A DNA stretch of 35,248 nucleotides from an uncultured Serinicoccus sp. (lineage in GTDB: Bacteria; Actinomycetota; Actinomycetes; Actinomycetales; Dermatophilaceae), in contig NZ_CANKYH010000016.1 in the NCBI RefSeq assembly GCF_947487915.1, positions 1 through 35,248 of the forward strand, written 5' to 3'. The notes under the pieces are model-generated. The model made no database searches. It had not been told where the DNA came from and saw nothing but the letters and a program-made list of their open reading frames with translations. Numbering within the stretch: the stretch's first letter is position 1; every line of letters starts with the position of its first letter. Both the position numbers and the translations under genes were made by a program. Below, piece by piece: positions 10,987 to 19,138 of the stretch.

Positions 10987-10992
10987 TACGCT
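10987..10992 (+). promoter_or_regulatory. -10 hexamer, leaderless DUF3000 gene
   Basis: TACGCT is followed by GGGGAC and GTG at 10999. It fixes the start of the DUF3000 gene. Confidence 0.5.
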
Positions 10993-10998
10993 GGGGAC

Positions 10999-11640
10999 GT
11001 GGTGAGCCGGATCTCCGACCAGCGGCCGCGGCGTCGAGCCGCGGCGGACCCCGTGACGCCCGACGCCGGCGTCTTCCAACGCGCCCTCGACGGTATCAGG
11101 AGCGCCGCCCTGCGACCGGAGATGGTCATCGAGGAGGTGCCCGCCCCCAGCAGGCTGGCCCCGCACGCCGTCGCGCTCTCCGGGGAGGTCGTCCCCTCCA
11201 GGCTGGAGGACGAGGACCCGATCGTCACCGGCCGCTTCGTCGTGCTGCACGACCCGGAGGGGCCCGAGCCGTGGGAGGGGACCTGGCGTGCCGTCACCTA
11301 CGCCAAGGCGCAGATGGAGCCGGAGGTCGGGCACGACCCGCTCGCCGGGCAGGCCGGCTGGTCCTGGCTCACCGACGCCCTCGAGCAGGCCGGGCTCGGC
11401 TGGACGGCCGCGGCCGGCACGGTGACCTGCGTGACCTCCGAGAGCTTCGGCGCGCTCGCGGACCGCGAGCCCTCGGTCGAGCTGGAGATCAGGGCCTCCT
11501 GGACCCCGGTGCTGACCGACGGCGACGAGGCCCGCGAGATGGCCGCCCACCTCGGCGCGTGGGGTGACCTGCTGTGCACGCTGGCCGGTCTCCCGCCGCT
11601 GCCCGAGGGCGTGGTGGCGCTGTCCGGGGTCCGCCGCTGA
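10999..11640 (+). CDS. DUF3000 family protein
   Basis: A 213-aa protein of the actinobacterial DUF3000 family, function unknown. Typical features are F(Q)RALDGIRSA near the start, ALSGEV, GRFVVLHDPEGPEPWEGTWRAVTY, the WSWLTDALE helix, and SFGALAD near the middle. No signal peptide or membrane segment is seen. Starts at GTG 10999 (6 nt after TACGCT); GTG 11002 is in frame and possible. It is followed after 1 nt by the RNase D-like gene. This pairing recurs in actinobacteria and suggests a linked RNA-related role, though that is only association. Confidence 0.85.
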   Translation: MVSRISDQRPRRRAAADPVTPDAGVFQRALDGIRSAALRPEMVIEEVPAPSRLAPHAVALSGEVVPSRLEDEDPIVTGRFVVLHDPEGPEPWEGTWRAVTYAKAQMEPEVGHDPLAGQAGWSWLTDALEQAGLGWTAAAGTVTCVTSESFGALADREPSVELEIRASWTPVLTDGDEAREMAAHLGAWGDLLCTLAGLPPLPEGVVALSGVRR

Positions 11641-11641
11641 G

Positions 11642-12904
11642 ATGAGCTCCGACCTCCCCGACGACGACCCCCGCTCGGACTTCCACCGGCTGGAGGCACC
11701 GCCCGAAGGAGTGCCGACGGTCGTGGACACCCCCGAGGGCATGGACGACGCCCTCGCCGCCCTGGCCGGCGGTGAGGGTCCGGTCGCGGTCGACGCCGAG
11801 CGCGCCTCCGGCTACCGCTACGGGCAGAAGGCCTACCTCGTCCAGCTGCGCCGCGAGGGGGCGGGCACCTGGCTCATCGACCCCGTCCCCTTCGCGGACC
11901 TCCGGGCGCTGGACGAGGCGCTGGCCCCCGCGCAGTGGGTGCTGCACGCCGCCACCCAGGACATCCCGTGCCTGGCCGAGCTCGGCCTGCGCCCGCGCTC
12001 GCTCTTCGACACCGAGCTGGGGGCCCGGCTGGCCGGCCTTCCGCGGGTGGGGCTGTCGGCGGTCCTCGAGTACTACCTCGGGGTCACCCTGGCCAAGGAG
12101 CACTCGGCCGTCGACTGGTCCACCCGGCCGCTGCCCGAGCCGTGGCTGCGCTACGCCGCGCTGGACGTCGAGCTGCTCGTCACCCTGCGCGCGCGGATGG
12201 AGCGCGATCTGAGCGAGCAGGGCAAGCTGGAGTGGGCCGAGCAGGAGTTCGCCGCGCTCTGCGACTTCACCGGTCCCCCCGGGGCCGACGAGCCGGACGC
12301 GTGGCGGCGGACCACCGGGATCCACCGGCTGCGGAAGCGACGCTCGCTGGCCGCGTTGCGCGAGCTGTGGCTGACCCGCGACGCCATCGCCCGGGAGCGC
12401 GACGTCCCCCCGGGCCGGGTCCTGCCCGACGGCACCCTCCTGGACCTCGCGCAGCGGATGCCGGGCCAGGCCTCGGCGCTCGCCTCGGAGCGCAAGGAGA
12501 GCTCACGGACCCGGCAGCGGCGGGCCGAGCAGGGCCTGCTGCGCCACCAGCGGGCGTGGCTCGCGGCCATCCGCACCGCCGCCGAGCTCGCCGAGGAGGA
12601 CCTGCCCGAGCCGGCCCCCCGCGGCGACGCCCCGCCGCCGCCCCGCGCCTGGGCCGACCGGGACCCGGCCGCGGCGGACCGCCTCACCGAGGTGCGCGCC
12701 GCCCTGACCGAGCTGTCCGAGCGGCTGGAGATCCCGGTCGAGAACCTCATGACCCCCGACGTCGTCCGTCGGGTGCTCTGGACGCCGCCCGAGGACCCCG
12801 CGACCGAGGTGGTGGAGCAGCGCCTCGCCGAGCTCGGTGCGCGCCCCTGGCAGCGTGAGCTGGTGGTGCCGGTGCTCGTCCAGGCGCTGCAGGCGCACCG
12901 CTGA
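11642..12904 (+). CDS. ribonuclease D-like 3'-5' exonuclease with HRDC domain
   Basis: A 420-aa DEDDy-type exonuclease. Residues about 30-200 form the nuclease domain: VDAERASGYRYGQKAYLVQL (Exo I with D-x-E), HAATQDIPCL (Exo II), and YAALDVELL (Exo III with Tyr and Asp). The rest resembles the HRDC region (LRELWLTRDAIARERDVPPGRVLPD). Expected to trim structured RNA 3' ends. ATG 11642 is 1 nt after the DUF3000 stop. It converges on hemE, with a hairpin and a repeat cassette in between. Confidence 0.9.
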   Translation: MSSDLPDDDPRSDFHRLEAPPEGVPTVVDTPEGMDDALAALAGGEGPVAVDAERASGYRYGQKAYLVQLRREGAGTWLIDPVPFADLRALDEALAPAQWVLHAATQDIPCLAELGLRPRSLFDTELGARLAGLPRVGLSAVLEYYLGVTLAKEHSAVDWSTRPLPEPWLRYAALDVELLVTLRARMERDLSEQGKLEWAEQEFAALCDFTGPPGADEPDAWRRTTGIHRLRKRRSLAALRELWLTRDAIARERDVPPGRVLPDGTLLDLAQRMPGQASALASERKESSRTRQRRAEQGLLRHQRAWLAAIRTAAELAEEDLPEPAPRGDAPPPPRAWADRDPAAADRLTEVRAALTELSERLEIPVENLMTPDVVRRVLWTPPEDPATEVVEQRLAELGARPWQRELVVPVLVQALQAHR

Positions 12905-12910
12905 CGAGAC

Positions 12911-12944
12911 GGGCACGGCATACCCCGCGCTGGGGCGCGTGCCC
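12911..12944. terminator. hairpin after the RNase D-like gene
   Basis: The stem GGGCACG (12911-12917) with CGTGCCC (12938-12944) encloses a second stem of CCCC with GGGG. It lies 6 nt after the stop and has no T-tract. A GGCATAC motif lies in the internal loop (12917-12923). Likely an intrinsic-type terminator of this GC-rich genome. Confidence 0.45.
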
Positions 12945-12967
12945 CGCACCTCGCTCCGAGGGATTCC

Positions 12968-13063
12968 CACCGGGCGTCGCGAATGGTGGGCTCCGCCCTC
13001 ACCGGGCGTCGCGAACGGTTGCCTCCGCCCTCACCGGGCGTCGCGAATGGTTGCCTCAGCGGG
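12968..13063 (+). repeat. 32-nt repeat cassette, copy C (at the hemE 3' end)
   Basis: Three 32-nt units start at 12968, 13000 and 13032, each beginning CACCGGGCGTCGCGAA and containing GGTTGCCTC (GGTGGGCTC in the first). They are oriented as in copy A and opposite to the copy in nadE. The hemE stop codon (TGA, 13058-13056) lies inside the last unit, so the cassette abuts or supplies the end of that gene. Confidence 0.9.
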
Positions 13064-14123
13064 CGGAGATCTCGTGCACCAGCTCCACGACGCGGGTCAG
13101 CACGGTGGGGTCGGTGTCCGGCAGCACCCCGTGCCCCAGGTTGAAGATGTGGCCCGGGGCGGCGCTGCCCTCCTCGACGATCTCGCGGACCCGCGCCTCC
13201 AACGCCTCCCAGGGGGCGAAGAGCAACGCGGGGTCGAGGTTGCCCTGGACGGCGTACCGGCCACCGGTCCGCTCCACCGCGTCGGTGAGGCTGACGCGGT
13301 AGTCGACCCCGATGACGTCGGCGCCGGCGTCCGCCATGGCCGGCAGCAGCTCCCCGGTGCCGACGCCGAAGTGGATGCGCGGGACGCCGAGGTCCGCGAC
13401 GCCCTCGAGCACGCGGCGGCTGTGCGGCTCGACGTGGCGCCGGTAGTCGGCGCGCGAGAGGTGCCCGGCCCAGGAGTCGAAGAGCTGGACGGCGCTCGCC
13501 CCCGCCTGCGCCTGCACCCGCAGGAACGCCCCGGAGATCTGCGCCAGCCGGGCGCACAGGTCGCTCCACAGCTGCGGGTCGCCGTGCATGAGTGCCTTGG
13601 TCCGCTCGTGGTTCTTCGACGGACCGCCCTCGACCAGGTAGGACGCCAGCGTGAACGGGGCCCCCGCGAAGCCGATCAACGGGGTGGCGCCGAGCTCGGC
13701 CACCAACAACCTGACCGACTCGGCGATGTCGGGCACGTGGTCGGGGGTCAGCTCGGGCAGCCGGTCGAGGTCGGCGCGGGTGCGGATCGGCTCGGCGATG
13801 ACCGGCCCGGTGCCGGCGACGATGTCGACGTCCACCCCCACGGCCTGCAGCGGGACGACGATGTCGCTGAAGAAGATCGCGGCGTCGACCCCGTGCCGGC
13901 GCACCGGCTGCAGGGTGATCTCGGTGACCAGCTCGGGGGTGCGGCAGGACGTCAGCATGGCGACGTCCTTGCGGACCTCGCGGTACTCCGGCAGCGAGCG
14001 CCCGGCCTGCCGCATGAACCACACGGGGGTGTGCGGCACGGGCTGGCGGCGGGCCGACCGCACCAGGGTGCTGTCGGCCAGGTCGGGGGTGGGATCGAGC
14101 GTCGGCGAGGCGGCGGAGGTCAC
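13056..14123 (-). CDS. hemE: uroporphyrinogen III decarboxylase
   Basis: Decarboxylates uroporphyrinogen III to coproporphyrinogen III in haem synthesis. The 355-aa protein shows [14 protein letters not shown] (substrate-binding Arg residues), [11 protein letters not shown] (catalytic Asp), the [13 protein letters not shown] block, VQLFDSWAG, and [11 protein letters not shown] at the C-terminus. The GTG start at 14123 overlaps the stop of the upstream lipoprotein gene (GTGA), so the two are coupled. An upstream extension in the same frame is not supported. The stop codon sits in a 32-nt repeat cassette. hemY and hemQ lie nearby on the other strand. Confidence 0.95.
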   Translation of the reverse strand: MTSAASPTLDPTPDLADSTLVRSARRQPVPHTPVWFMRQAGRSLPEYREVRKDVAMLTSCRTPELVTEITLQPVRRHGVDAAIFFSDIVVPLQAVGVDVDIVAGTGPVIAEPIRTRADLDRLPELTPDHVPDIAESVRLLVAELGATPLIGFAGAPFTLASYLVEGGPSKNHERTKALMHGDPQLWSDLCARLAQISGAFLRVQAQAGASAVQLFDSWAGHLSRADYRRHVEPHSRRVLEGVADLGVPRIHFGVGTGELLPAMADAGADVIGVDYRVSLTDAVERTGGRYAVQGNLDPALLFAPWEALEARVREIVEEGSAAPGHIFNLGHGVLPDTDPTVLTRVVELVHEISAR

Positions 14124-15064
14124 TCCTGCAGTGTCCCACGCCCGGTCGTGCCCGCCTGCGTGCGCCGGCGGCGCAGCCACCACAGGGCCGGCAGGGCCAC
14201 CAGCGCCACGACGACGGCGAAGGGCAGCAGCGTGCCGACGAGGGTCAGGACCATCGTCACCGACGTGGTGAAGGCCTGCCACCCCTGGCCCAGGCCGCCG
14301 ACGAAGCCGGTGCGGGGAGCCACCTCCTCGAGGTCCTCGGTCCGCTCGGCCAGGTGCAGGGTGATGGTCGAGAGCGCCACGTCGTCCTCGAGCACCTGCA
14401 TCCGTGCCTTGAGCGCATCGAGCTCGGCCTCACGGGTGGTGAGCTCGCCCTCCAGCTCGGCGATGTCCTGGAGCGAGGAGGCCTCGGCCACGAGCTCGCG
14501 CAGCCGCTCCGCTCCGGCCTCCATGGTGGCGATCCTGGCCTCGACGTCGCGGTACTCGGTCGTGACGTCCTCGGCGCTGCTGCGGCTCGCCCGGACCTCA
14601 CCGAGCTCGCCCAGGCTGGTGACGACCGCGTCGAGGTCGTCGGACGGGACCCGCAGGACGATCGAGCCGTAGCCGTCCCCGGACTCCCGGGCCGGCACGA
14701 CGTCCTCGGAGGAGACGTAACCGCCCGCGCCGGCCGTGGTCGCGCGCGCCCGGGTCACCGCCGCACCCACGTCCTCGACGACCACCTCGAGCTCGACGCT
14801 GCGGACCATGAGAGGGGCCTGTGCGTCCGTGGCGACCGTTCCCAGGTCGGCGGCCGTGCCGAGCTGGGCCCCGTCGCCGGCCTGGTCCTCGGCGGCCGCG
14901 GAGCCATCGTCCGCAGCGGACGCGTCGCTGGCCTGCGCTCCGCCCGCGGCCCCGGCGTCGGAGGCGTCCATCGCCTGCTCGGAGGTGCCGGTGCTCCCCG
15001 AGCCGGTGCACCCGGTGAGCAGGAGCAGCAGCGCGAGCACCGCCGCCGTCAGTCGAGCCGTCAT
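14120..15064 (-). CDS. DUF4349 domain lipoprotein
   Basis: A 314-aa exported lipoprotein. It begins with a type II signal peptide and lipobox LLTGC (Cys19). A low-complexity Ala/Asp/Ser linker covers about residues 20-80. A DUF4349 domain follows ([40 protein letters not shown]). A coiled coil lies at about 170-225 ([20 protein letters not shown]). A transmembrane helix near 270-295 is followed by Arg residues. Function unknown. ATG 15064 has a GGAGGA Shine-Dalgarno, so unlike most genes here it is not leaderless. Coupled to hemE by a 4-bp overlap, though no haem role is known for the family. Confidence 0.88.
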   Translation of the reverse strand: MTARLTAAVLALLLLLTGCTGSGSTGTSEQAMDASDAGAAGGAQASDASAADDGSAAAEDQAGDGAQLGTAADLGTVATDAQAPLMVRSVELEVVVEDVGAAVTRARATTAGAGGYVSSEDVVPARESGDGYGSIVLRVPSDDLDAVVTSLGELGEVRASRSSAEDVTTEYRDVEARIATMEAGAERLRELVAEASSLQDIAELEGELTTREAELDALKARMQVLEDDVALSTITLHLAERTEDLEEVAPRTGFVGGLGQGWQAFTTSVTMVLTLVGTLLPFAVVVALVALPALWWLRRRRTQAGTTGRGTLQE

Positions 15065-15206
15065 GGGAGTCCTCCTGGTCCGGCGCAGGCGGGTCCTGCG
15101 GTCGTGACCTGCGACGGGCCGGCCCGGGAGGCCGTTCCGGGCGCGGCGTCACGGTCCGGACACGATCGGGTCACGGCCCCGCACCCGGGGCCGGTGCCCC
15201 GGGTGA

Positions 15207-15212
15207 GACGCT
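15207..15212 (+). promoter_or_regulatory. -10-like hexamer before hemY
   Basis: GACGCT is followed by GGAGGT and ATG at 15219. The spacing matches the leaderless pattern. The GGAGGT directly abutting the ATG is too close to act as a Shine-Dalgarno. Confidence 0.35.
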
Positions 15213-15218
15213 GGAGGT

Positions 15219-16649
15219 ATGACGTCCACCCTGGTCATCGGCGGCGGCATCAGCGGTCTCGCGGCGGCGTTGGCGCTGCTCACCGAGGACGGGCGCGTGC
15301 CGGCCGGGGACGAGGTCACCCTGCTGGAGGGGGCCGACCGGGTGGGCGGCAAGCTGCGCGGCGAGCGGGTCGCGGGGCAGCTGGTGGACACCGGGGCCGA
15401 GGCCATGCTCGCGCGGCGGCCGGAAGGGACCGACCTGGTGGCCCGCGCCGGCCTCGGCGACGACCTGGTCCACCCCACCGGGGCCCGTGCGCAGGTGTGG
15501 AGCCGCGGGCGGATCCACCTGCTTCCGCCCCGCACCCTCATGGGGGTGCCGGCGGACCCCACCCTGCTCGACGGCCCGCTCACCGGGTCGGAGGTGGACC
15601 GTGCACTCGCCGAGGTCGCCCGGCCGGTGGAGGAGGACGACGTCTCCGTCGGGGATCTGGTGGGCGCCCGGCTCGGGTCGGCCGTTACCGAACGGCTGGT
15701 GGAGCCGCTGCTGGGCGGGGTCTACGCCGGGCACGCCCGGCTGCTCTCGGCCCGGGCCGCGCTGCCGGCCCTGCTGCGCGCGGCCCAGGACGGGCAGCGG
15801 CTGCAGGACGCCGCGAGCCGGCTGCTGCCCGCCGCGACCGACGGCACCCAGTCGGCCGCCGCCGCACCCGTCTTCGCCGGGGTCCGTGGTGGGCTGCACC
15901 GCTGGCCGCAGGCGCTGGCCGGCCTGCTGACCGACGCAGGGGTCCGCCTCGAGACCGGGGTGGTCGCGCGCGAGCTGCGGCGCCTGCCCGATGGGGGCTT
16001 CGAGGTGGTGACCGGGCCGCGGCCGAGCCCCACGGCATACCGGGCCGACCGGGTGGTGCTGGCCCTGCCGCCCGCCCCCACGGCCCGGCTGCTCGACCCG
16101 GTGGCGCCCGCCGCGGCCCGGGGGCTGGGCGCGGTCGAGACGGCCTCCATGGCCGTGCTGACCCTCGCCCTGGACACCGCCGAGCTGGGCGGGCTGGACG
16201 GCTCCGGCATCCTCGTGCCGCCCGTGGACGGCCGCACGATCAAGGCGGCGACGTTCAGCGCGACCAAGTGGGCCTGGGTGCACGACCTGGGCCGGGACGC
16301 CGGCGGGCAGGGCCGGCACCTCACCTTCCTGCGGGCCTCGATCGGCCGGCACGGGGAGGAGGCCACGCTGCAGCGCCCCGACGGCGAGCTGCTCGACGCG
16401 GCGCTCGCCGACCTGGGCGAGGCCCTGGGCCGGCCGCTGCCCGCGCCGGTGGATGCGCACGTGCAGCGCTGGGGCGGGGCGCTGCCGCAGTACGCCGTCG
16501 GGCACCTCGACCTCGTCGAGCGGGTGCGCGCCGACGTGGCCAGGGTCCCCGGTCTGGCCGTCTGCGGGGCGACCTACGACGGGGTCGGGATCCCGGCCTG
16601 CATCGCCTCGGCCCGCCGTGCGGTGGCCGACCTGCGCCAGGGACAATGA
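15219..16649 (+). CDS. hemY: coproporphyrinogen III oxidase (HemY/CgoX type)
   Basis: FAD enzyme oxidising coproporphyrinogen III to coproporphyrin III in the coproporphyrin-dependent haem pathway of Gram-positives. The 476-aa protein opens with the dinucleotide-binding VIGGGISGLAAA, continues with EGADRVGGKLRGERV, and ends with the FAD-binding block GVGIPACIASARRA. Mid-sequence APVFAGVRGGLHRWPQAL is typical of the HemY group. It directly precedes hemQ, the expected order of this pathway. Older annotations call it protoporphyrinogen oxidase; the presence of hemQ favours the coproporphyrin substrate. Confidence 0.94.
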   Translation: MTSTLVIGGGISGLAAALALLTEDGRVPAGDEVTLLEGADRVGGKLRGERVAGQLVDTGAEAMLARRPEGTDLVARAGLGDDLVHPTGARAQVWSRGRIHLLPPRTLMGVPADPTLLDGPLTGSEVDRALAEVARPVEEDDVSVGDLVGARLGSAVTERLVEPLLGGVYAGHARLLSARAALPALLRAAQDGQRLQDAASRLLPAATDGTQSAAAAPVFAGVRGGLHRWPQALAGLLTDAGVRLETGVVARELRRLPDGGFEVVTGPRPSPTAYRADRVVLALPPAPTARLLDPVAPAAARGLGAVETASMAVLTLALDTAELGGLDGSGILVPPVDGRTIKAATFSATKWAWVHDLGRDAGGQGRHLTFLRASIGRHGEEATLQRPDGELLDAALADLGEALGRPLPAPVDAHVQRWGGALPQYAVGHLDLVERVRADVARVPGLAVCGATYDGVGIPACIASARRAVADLRQGQ

Positions 16650-16654
16650 GGGGC

Positions 16655-17368
16655 ATGGCCGACTACTCCCACCCCACCGCCGAGCAGGCCGAGGAGATCA
16701 ACGCCTCGATCCGCTACGCCGCCTACTCCGTCTTCCGGGCCGTGACCCCGCTGCCCCAGGGCAAGGCCCGGGCCGCCCTGGCCACCGAGGTAGCGGAGCT
16801 GTTCAGCACCCTGGAGGGGGAGGGGTTGGTCGTGCGCGGCGTCTACGACGTCTCGGCCCTGCGCGCGGACGCCGACCTCCTGATCTGGTGGCACGCCGAG
16901 CGGGTCGAGACCGTGCAGCGGGCCTACCAGCAGTTCCGGCAGAGCGCCCTGGGCCAGCACCTGGAGCCGGTCTGGAGCAACGTCGCGATCCACCGGCCGG
17001 CGGAGTTCAACCGCGGGCACGTGCCGGCCTTCCTCTCCGGGCAGGACGCCAAGGGCTACCTGTGCGTCTACCCCTTCGTCCGCTCCTACGACTGGTACGT
17101 CATGGACGCGGGCGACCGGTCGCGGATGCTGCGCGAGCACGGGGAGGCGGCGCGCGACTACAAGGACGTGCTGGCCAACACGCTCGCGAGCTTCGCGCTG
17201 GGGGACTACGAGTTCCTGCTGGCCTTCGAGGCCGACGAGCTGCACCGCATCGTCGACCTCATGCGCGAGCTGCGCAACACCGAGGCTCGCCTGCACGTGC
17301 GCGAGGAGATCCCGTTCTTCACCGGGCCGCGGGTCGAGCTGTCGGCGCTCGTCGCCGGTCTGCCCTGA
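16655..17368 (+). CDS. hemQ: coproheme decarboxylase (chlorite dismutase family)
   Basis: Final step of the coproporphyrin-dependent pathway, decarboxylating coproheme to haem b. The 237-aa protein shows VVRGVYDVSALRADADLLIWWHA, NRGHVPAFL (actinobacterial distal His region), GYLCVYPFVRSYDWYVM (catalytic Tyr), and MLREHGEAARDY (proximal haem-ligand His). Two starts are possible: ATG 16655, used here, or ATG 16646, which overlaps the hemY stop (ATGA) and adds three residues. The latter implies translational coupling. In either case hemY and hemQ form an operon ending at the hairpin at 17395-17428. Confidence 0.95.
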   Translation: MADYSHPTAEQAEEINASIRYAAYSVFRAVTPLPQGKARAALATEVAELFSTLEGEGLVVRGVYDVSALRADADLLIWWHAERVETVQRAYQQFRQSALGQHLEPVWSNVAIHRPAEFNRGHVPAFLSGQDAKGYLCVYPFVRSYDWYVMDAGDRSRMLREHGEAARDYKDVLANTLASFALGDYEFLLAFEADELHRIVDLMRELRNTEARLHVREEIPFFTGPRVELSALVAGLP

Positions 17369-17394
17369 CGCCGGGTCGGTCGGCCGACGGTATG

Positions 17395-17428
17395 CCGTCG
17401 CCCACGGCGGGTGGGCCGTGGGCGACGG
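17395..17428. terminator. bidirectional terminator between hemQ and msrB
   Basis: A perfect 14-bp inverted repeat (CCGTCGCCCACGGC and its complement) with a 6-nt loop lies between two convergent genes. No T-tract is present. The motif GTATGCC (17390-17396) overlaps the left foot. Confidence 0.7.
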
Positions 17429-17441
17429 TGCAGGAGGGGGG

Positions 17442-17903
17442 TCAGCCCTGGGCGGGGCGCAGCGTCATCGCGATGCTGTTCATGCAGAAGCGCTGGTCGG
17501 TGGGGGTGTCGTAGCCCTCGCCCTCGAAGACGTGGCCCAGGTGGGACCCGCAGGAGGCGCACCGCACCTCGGTGCGGGTGCGGCCCAGCGAGTCGTCCTG
17601 CAGGTACTCGACCCGGTCCTCGGCGAGCGGGGAGTAGAAGCTCGGCCAGCCGCAGTGGCTCTCGAACTTGGTCTCGCTGCGGAAGAGCTCCGCGCCGCAC
17701 GCACGACAGGCGTAGACGCCCTCGGTGGTGGTGTTGGTGTACTCACCGACGAAGGGACGTTCGGTGCCGGCCTCGCGGAGCACGGCGTACTCCTCCGGCG
17801 AGAGCTGCTCGCGCCACTCCTGCTCCGAGCGGGTGGTGCGGTAGCCGGGCGTGCTGGCGTCGGCTCTGCTGGCGTCGGTCGCGGGCGTGCTGTGGTGGCT
17901 CAT
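17442..17903 (-). CDS. msrB: peptide-methionine (R)-S-oxide reductase
   Basis: Repairs methionine-R-sulfoxide in proteins, using thioredoxin. The 153-aa protein has two zinc CxxC pairs (CRAC and CASC), HCGWPSFYSPL, GHVFEGEG, and the catalytic RFCMNSIAM at the C-terminus. The recycling Cys found in many MsrB proteins is hard to place. The first 20 residues are a polar tail that looks disordered. It ends next to the hemQ terminator and is divergent from the primase-polymerase gene. No clear leaderless hexamer or Shine-Dalgarno was seen, so the start is moderately certain. Confidence 0.94.
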   Translation of the reverse strand: MSHHSTPATDASRADASTPGYRTTRSEQEWREQLSPEEYAVLREAGTERPFVGEYTNTTTEGVYACRACGAELFRSETKFESHCGWPSFYSPLAEDRVEYLQDDSLGRTRTEVRCASCGSHLGHVFEGEGYDTPTDQRFCMNSIAMTLRPAQG

Positions 17904-17959
17904 GGTCGGGACAACGACGCAGCGCCCCGTTTGCTTCCGTGCCGGGACGCCCGGGCCGC

Positions 17960-17965
17960 TAGGTT
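17960..17965 (+). promoter_or_regulatory. -10 hexamer, leaderless primase-polymerase gene
   Basis: TAGGTT is followed by GTCGGT and ATG at 17972. Confidence 0.55.
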
Positions 17966-17971
17966 GTCGGT

Positions 17972-19048
17972 ATGCCCGCCGACGCGCAGACCCTCACCGC
18001 TCCGGGGCCCGACGGCCAGGTCCGCGACGTGCGGCTCTCCAGCCCGGACAAGGTCGTCTGGCCGGCCACCGCGCACGGCGCGGCCATCACCAAGGCCGAC
18101 CTCGCGGCATACCTCGAGGCGGTCGCCGAGCCGATGCTGCGCGCACTGGGCGACCGGCCGGTCACCCTGCAGCGGGTGCGCGGAGGCGTCGAGGGGGAGG
18201 AGTTCTACTCCAAGAACCCGCCGAAGGGGGTGCCGGAGTGGTCGCGGACCACGGTGTGCACCTACCCCTCGGGCCGCAGCCACCCGCAGCTGGTCATCGA
18301 CGACGGCGATCTCGCGACCCTCCTGTGGACCGCGCAGATGGGCACCGTCACCTGGCACCCGTGGCCGGTGCGCTCCGGCGACAACGACCACCCGGACGAG
18401 CTGCGGATCGACCTGGACCCGCAGCCCGGGCGCGCCTTCGCCGACGTCGTCGAGGCAGCCACCGCGCTGCGGGAGGTCATGAGCGAGGCCGGGCTCACGC
18501 CCTTCGTCAAGACGACCGGCAACCGCGGGGTGCACGTCTTCGCCGCGATCGAGCCGCGGCTGGAGTTCCTCGAGGTCCGGCACGCCGTCATCGGCCTCGC
18601 GCGCGAGCTCGAGCGGCGCCGGCCCGACCTGGTGACGACGGCGTGGTGGAAGGAGGAGCGCGGCGAGCGGATCTTCGTCGACTTCAACCAGGCCACGCGC
18701 GACCGCACCCTGGCCGCCGCGTGGAGCACCCGCATCCTGCCCGGCGCGCCCGTCTCGGTCCCGGTGACCTGGGAGCAGCTGGCCGAGGTCGACCCCACGG
18801 CCCTCACCCTGCACACCGTGCCCGCGTTCCTGGCCGAGCACGGCGATGCCTGGGCGGACCTGCACGCGTCCCCGGGGGTGGTCGACGGGGCGTACGCCCT
18901 GTGGGAGGCCGACCTCGAGCGCGGGCTGGGGGAGCTGAACTTCCCGCCGGACCACCCCAAGATGCCGGGGGAGCCGCCGCGGGTCCAGCCGTCCAAGAAG
19001 GTCGCCGAGCACTGGGACGAGCACGGCAACCGGGTCGAGAACGCCTGA
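17972..19048 (+). CDS. LigD-type polymerase domain protein (Prim-Pol)
   Basis: A stand-alone archaeo-eukaryotic primase-superfamily polymerase of 358 aa, without ligase or nuclease domain. Seen are LSSPDKVVWP at the N-terminus, EEFYSKNPPKGVPEW, the metal-binding LRIDLDPQPG with D147 and D149, TTGNRGVHVF, and FVDFNQATRDRT. Such proteins (mycobacterial PolD1/Prim-PolC) insert nucleotides at gaps and act with ATP-dependent ligases. A LigC-type ligase lies 1.5 kb downstream on the same strand, with manA between on the other. This suggests the LigC-associated gap-filling branch of excision repair rather than Ku-LigD end joining; no ku is in the window. TAGGTT lies 6 nt before the ATG. Confidence 0.92.
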   Translation: MPADAQTLTAPGPDGQVRDVRLSSPDKVVWPATAHGAAITKADLAAYLEAVAEPMLRALGDRPVTLQRVRGGVEGEEFYSKNPPKGVPEWSRTTVCTYPSGRSHPQLVIDDGDLATLLWTAQMGTVTWHPWPVRSGDNDHPDELRIDLDPQPGRAFADVVEAATALREVMSEAGLTPFVKTTGNRGVHVFAAIEPRLEFLEVRHAVIGLARELERRRPDLVTTAWWKEERGERIFVDFNQATRDRTLAAAWSTRILPGAPVSVPVTWEQLAEVDPTALTLHTVPAFLAEHGDAWADLHASPGVVDGAYALWEADLERGLGELNFPPDHPKMPGEPPRVQPSKKVAEHWDEHGNRVENA

Positions 19049-19076
19049 GCGCGGCCCGCCCGGCGCACCATGGTCG

Positions 19077-19126
19077 GGAGGGTCCCGTGGGAGTCGGGCC
19101 CGTGTCCGACTCCCACGGGACCTTCT
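19077..19126. terminator. bidirectional terminator between prim-pol and manA
   Basis: A perfect 17-bp inverted repeat (19081-19097 with 19106-19122, 8-nt loop) can be extended outwards by a few pairs including G-U. It separates two convergent genes and lacks a marked T-tract. Confidence 0.75.
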
Positions 19127-19138
19127 GCGAGGGGGCGG

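Noticed and set aside
14354..16654. Long N-terminal extension in the hemQ frame, about 770 codons
   Set aside because: It runs across hemE-lipoprotein antisense DNA and out of frame through hemY. HemQ homologues start at 16655 or 16646.
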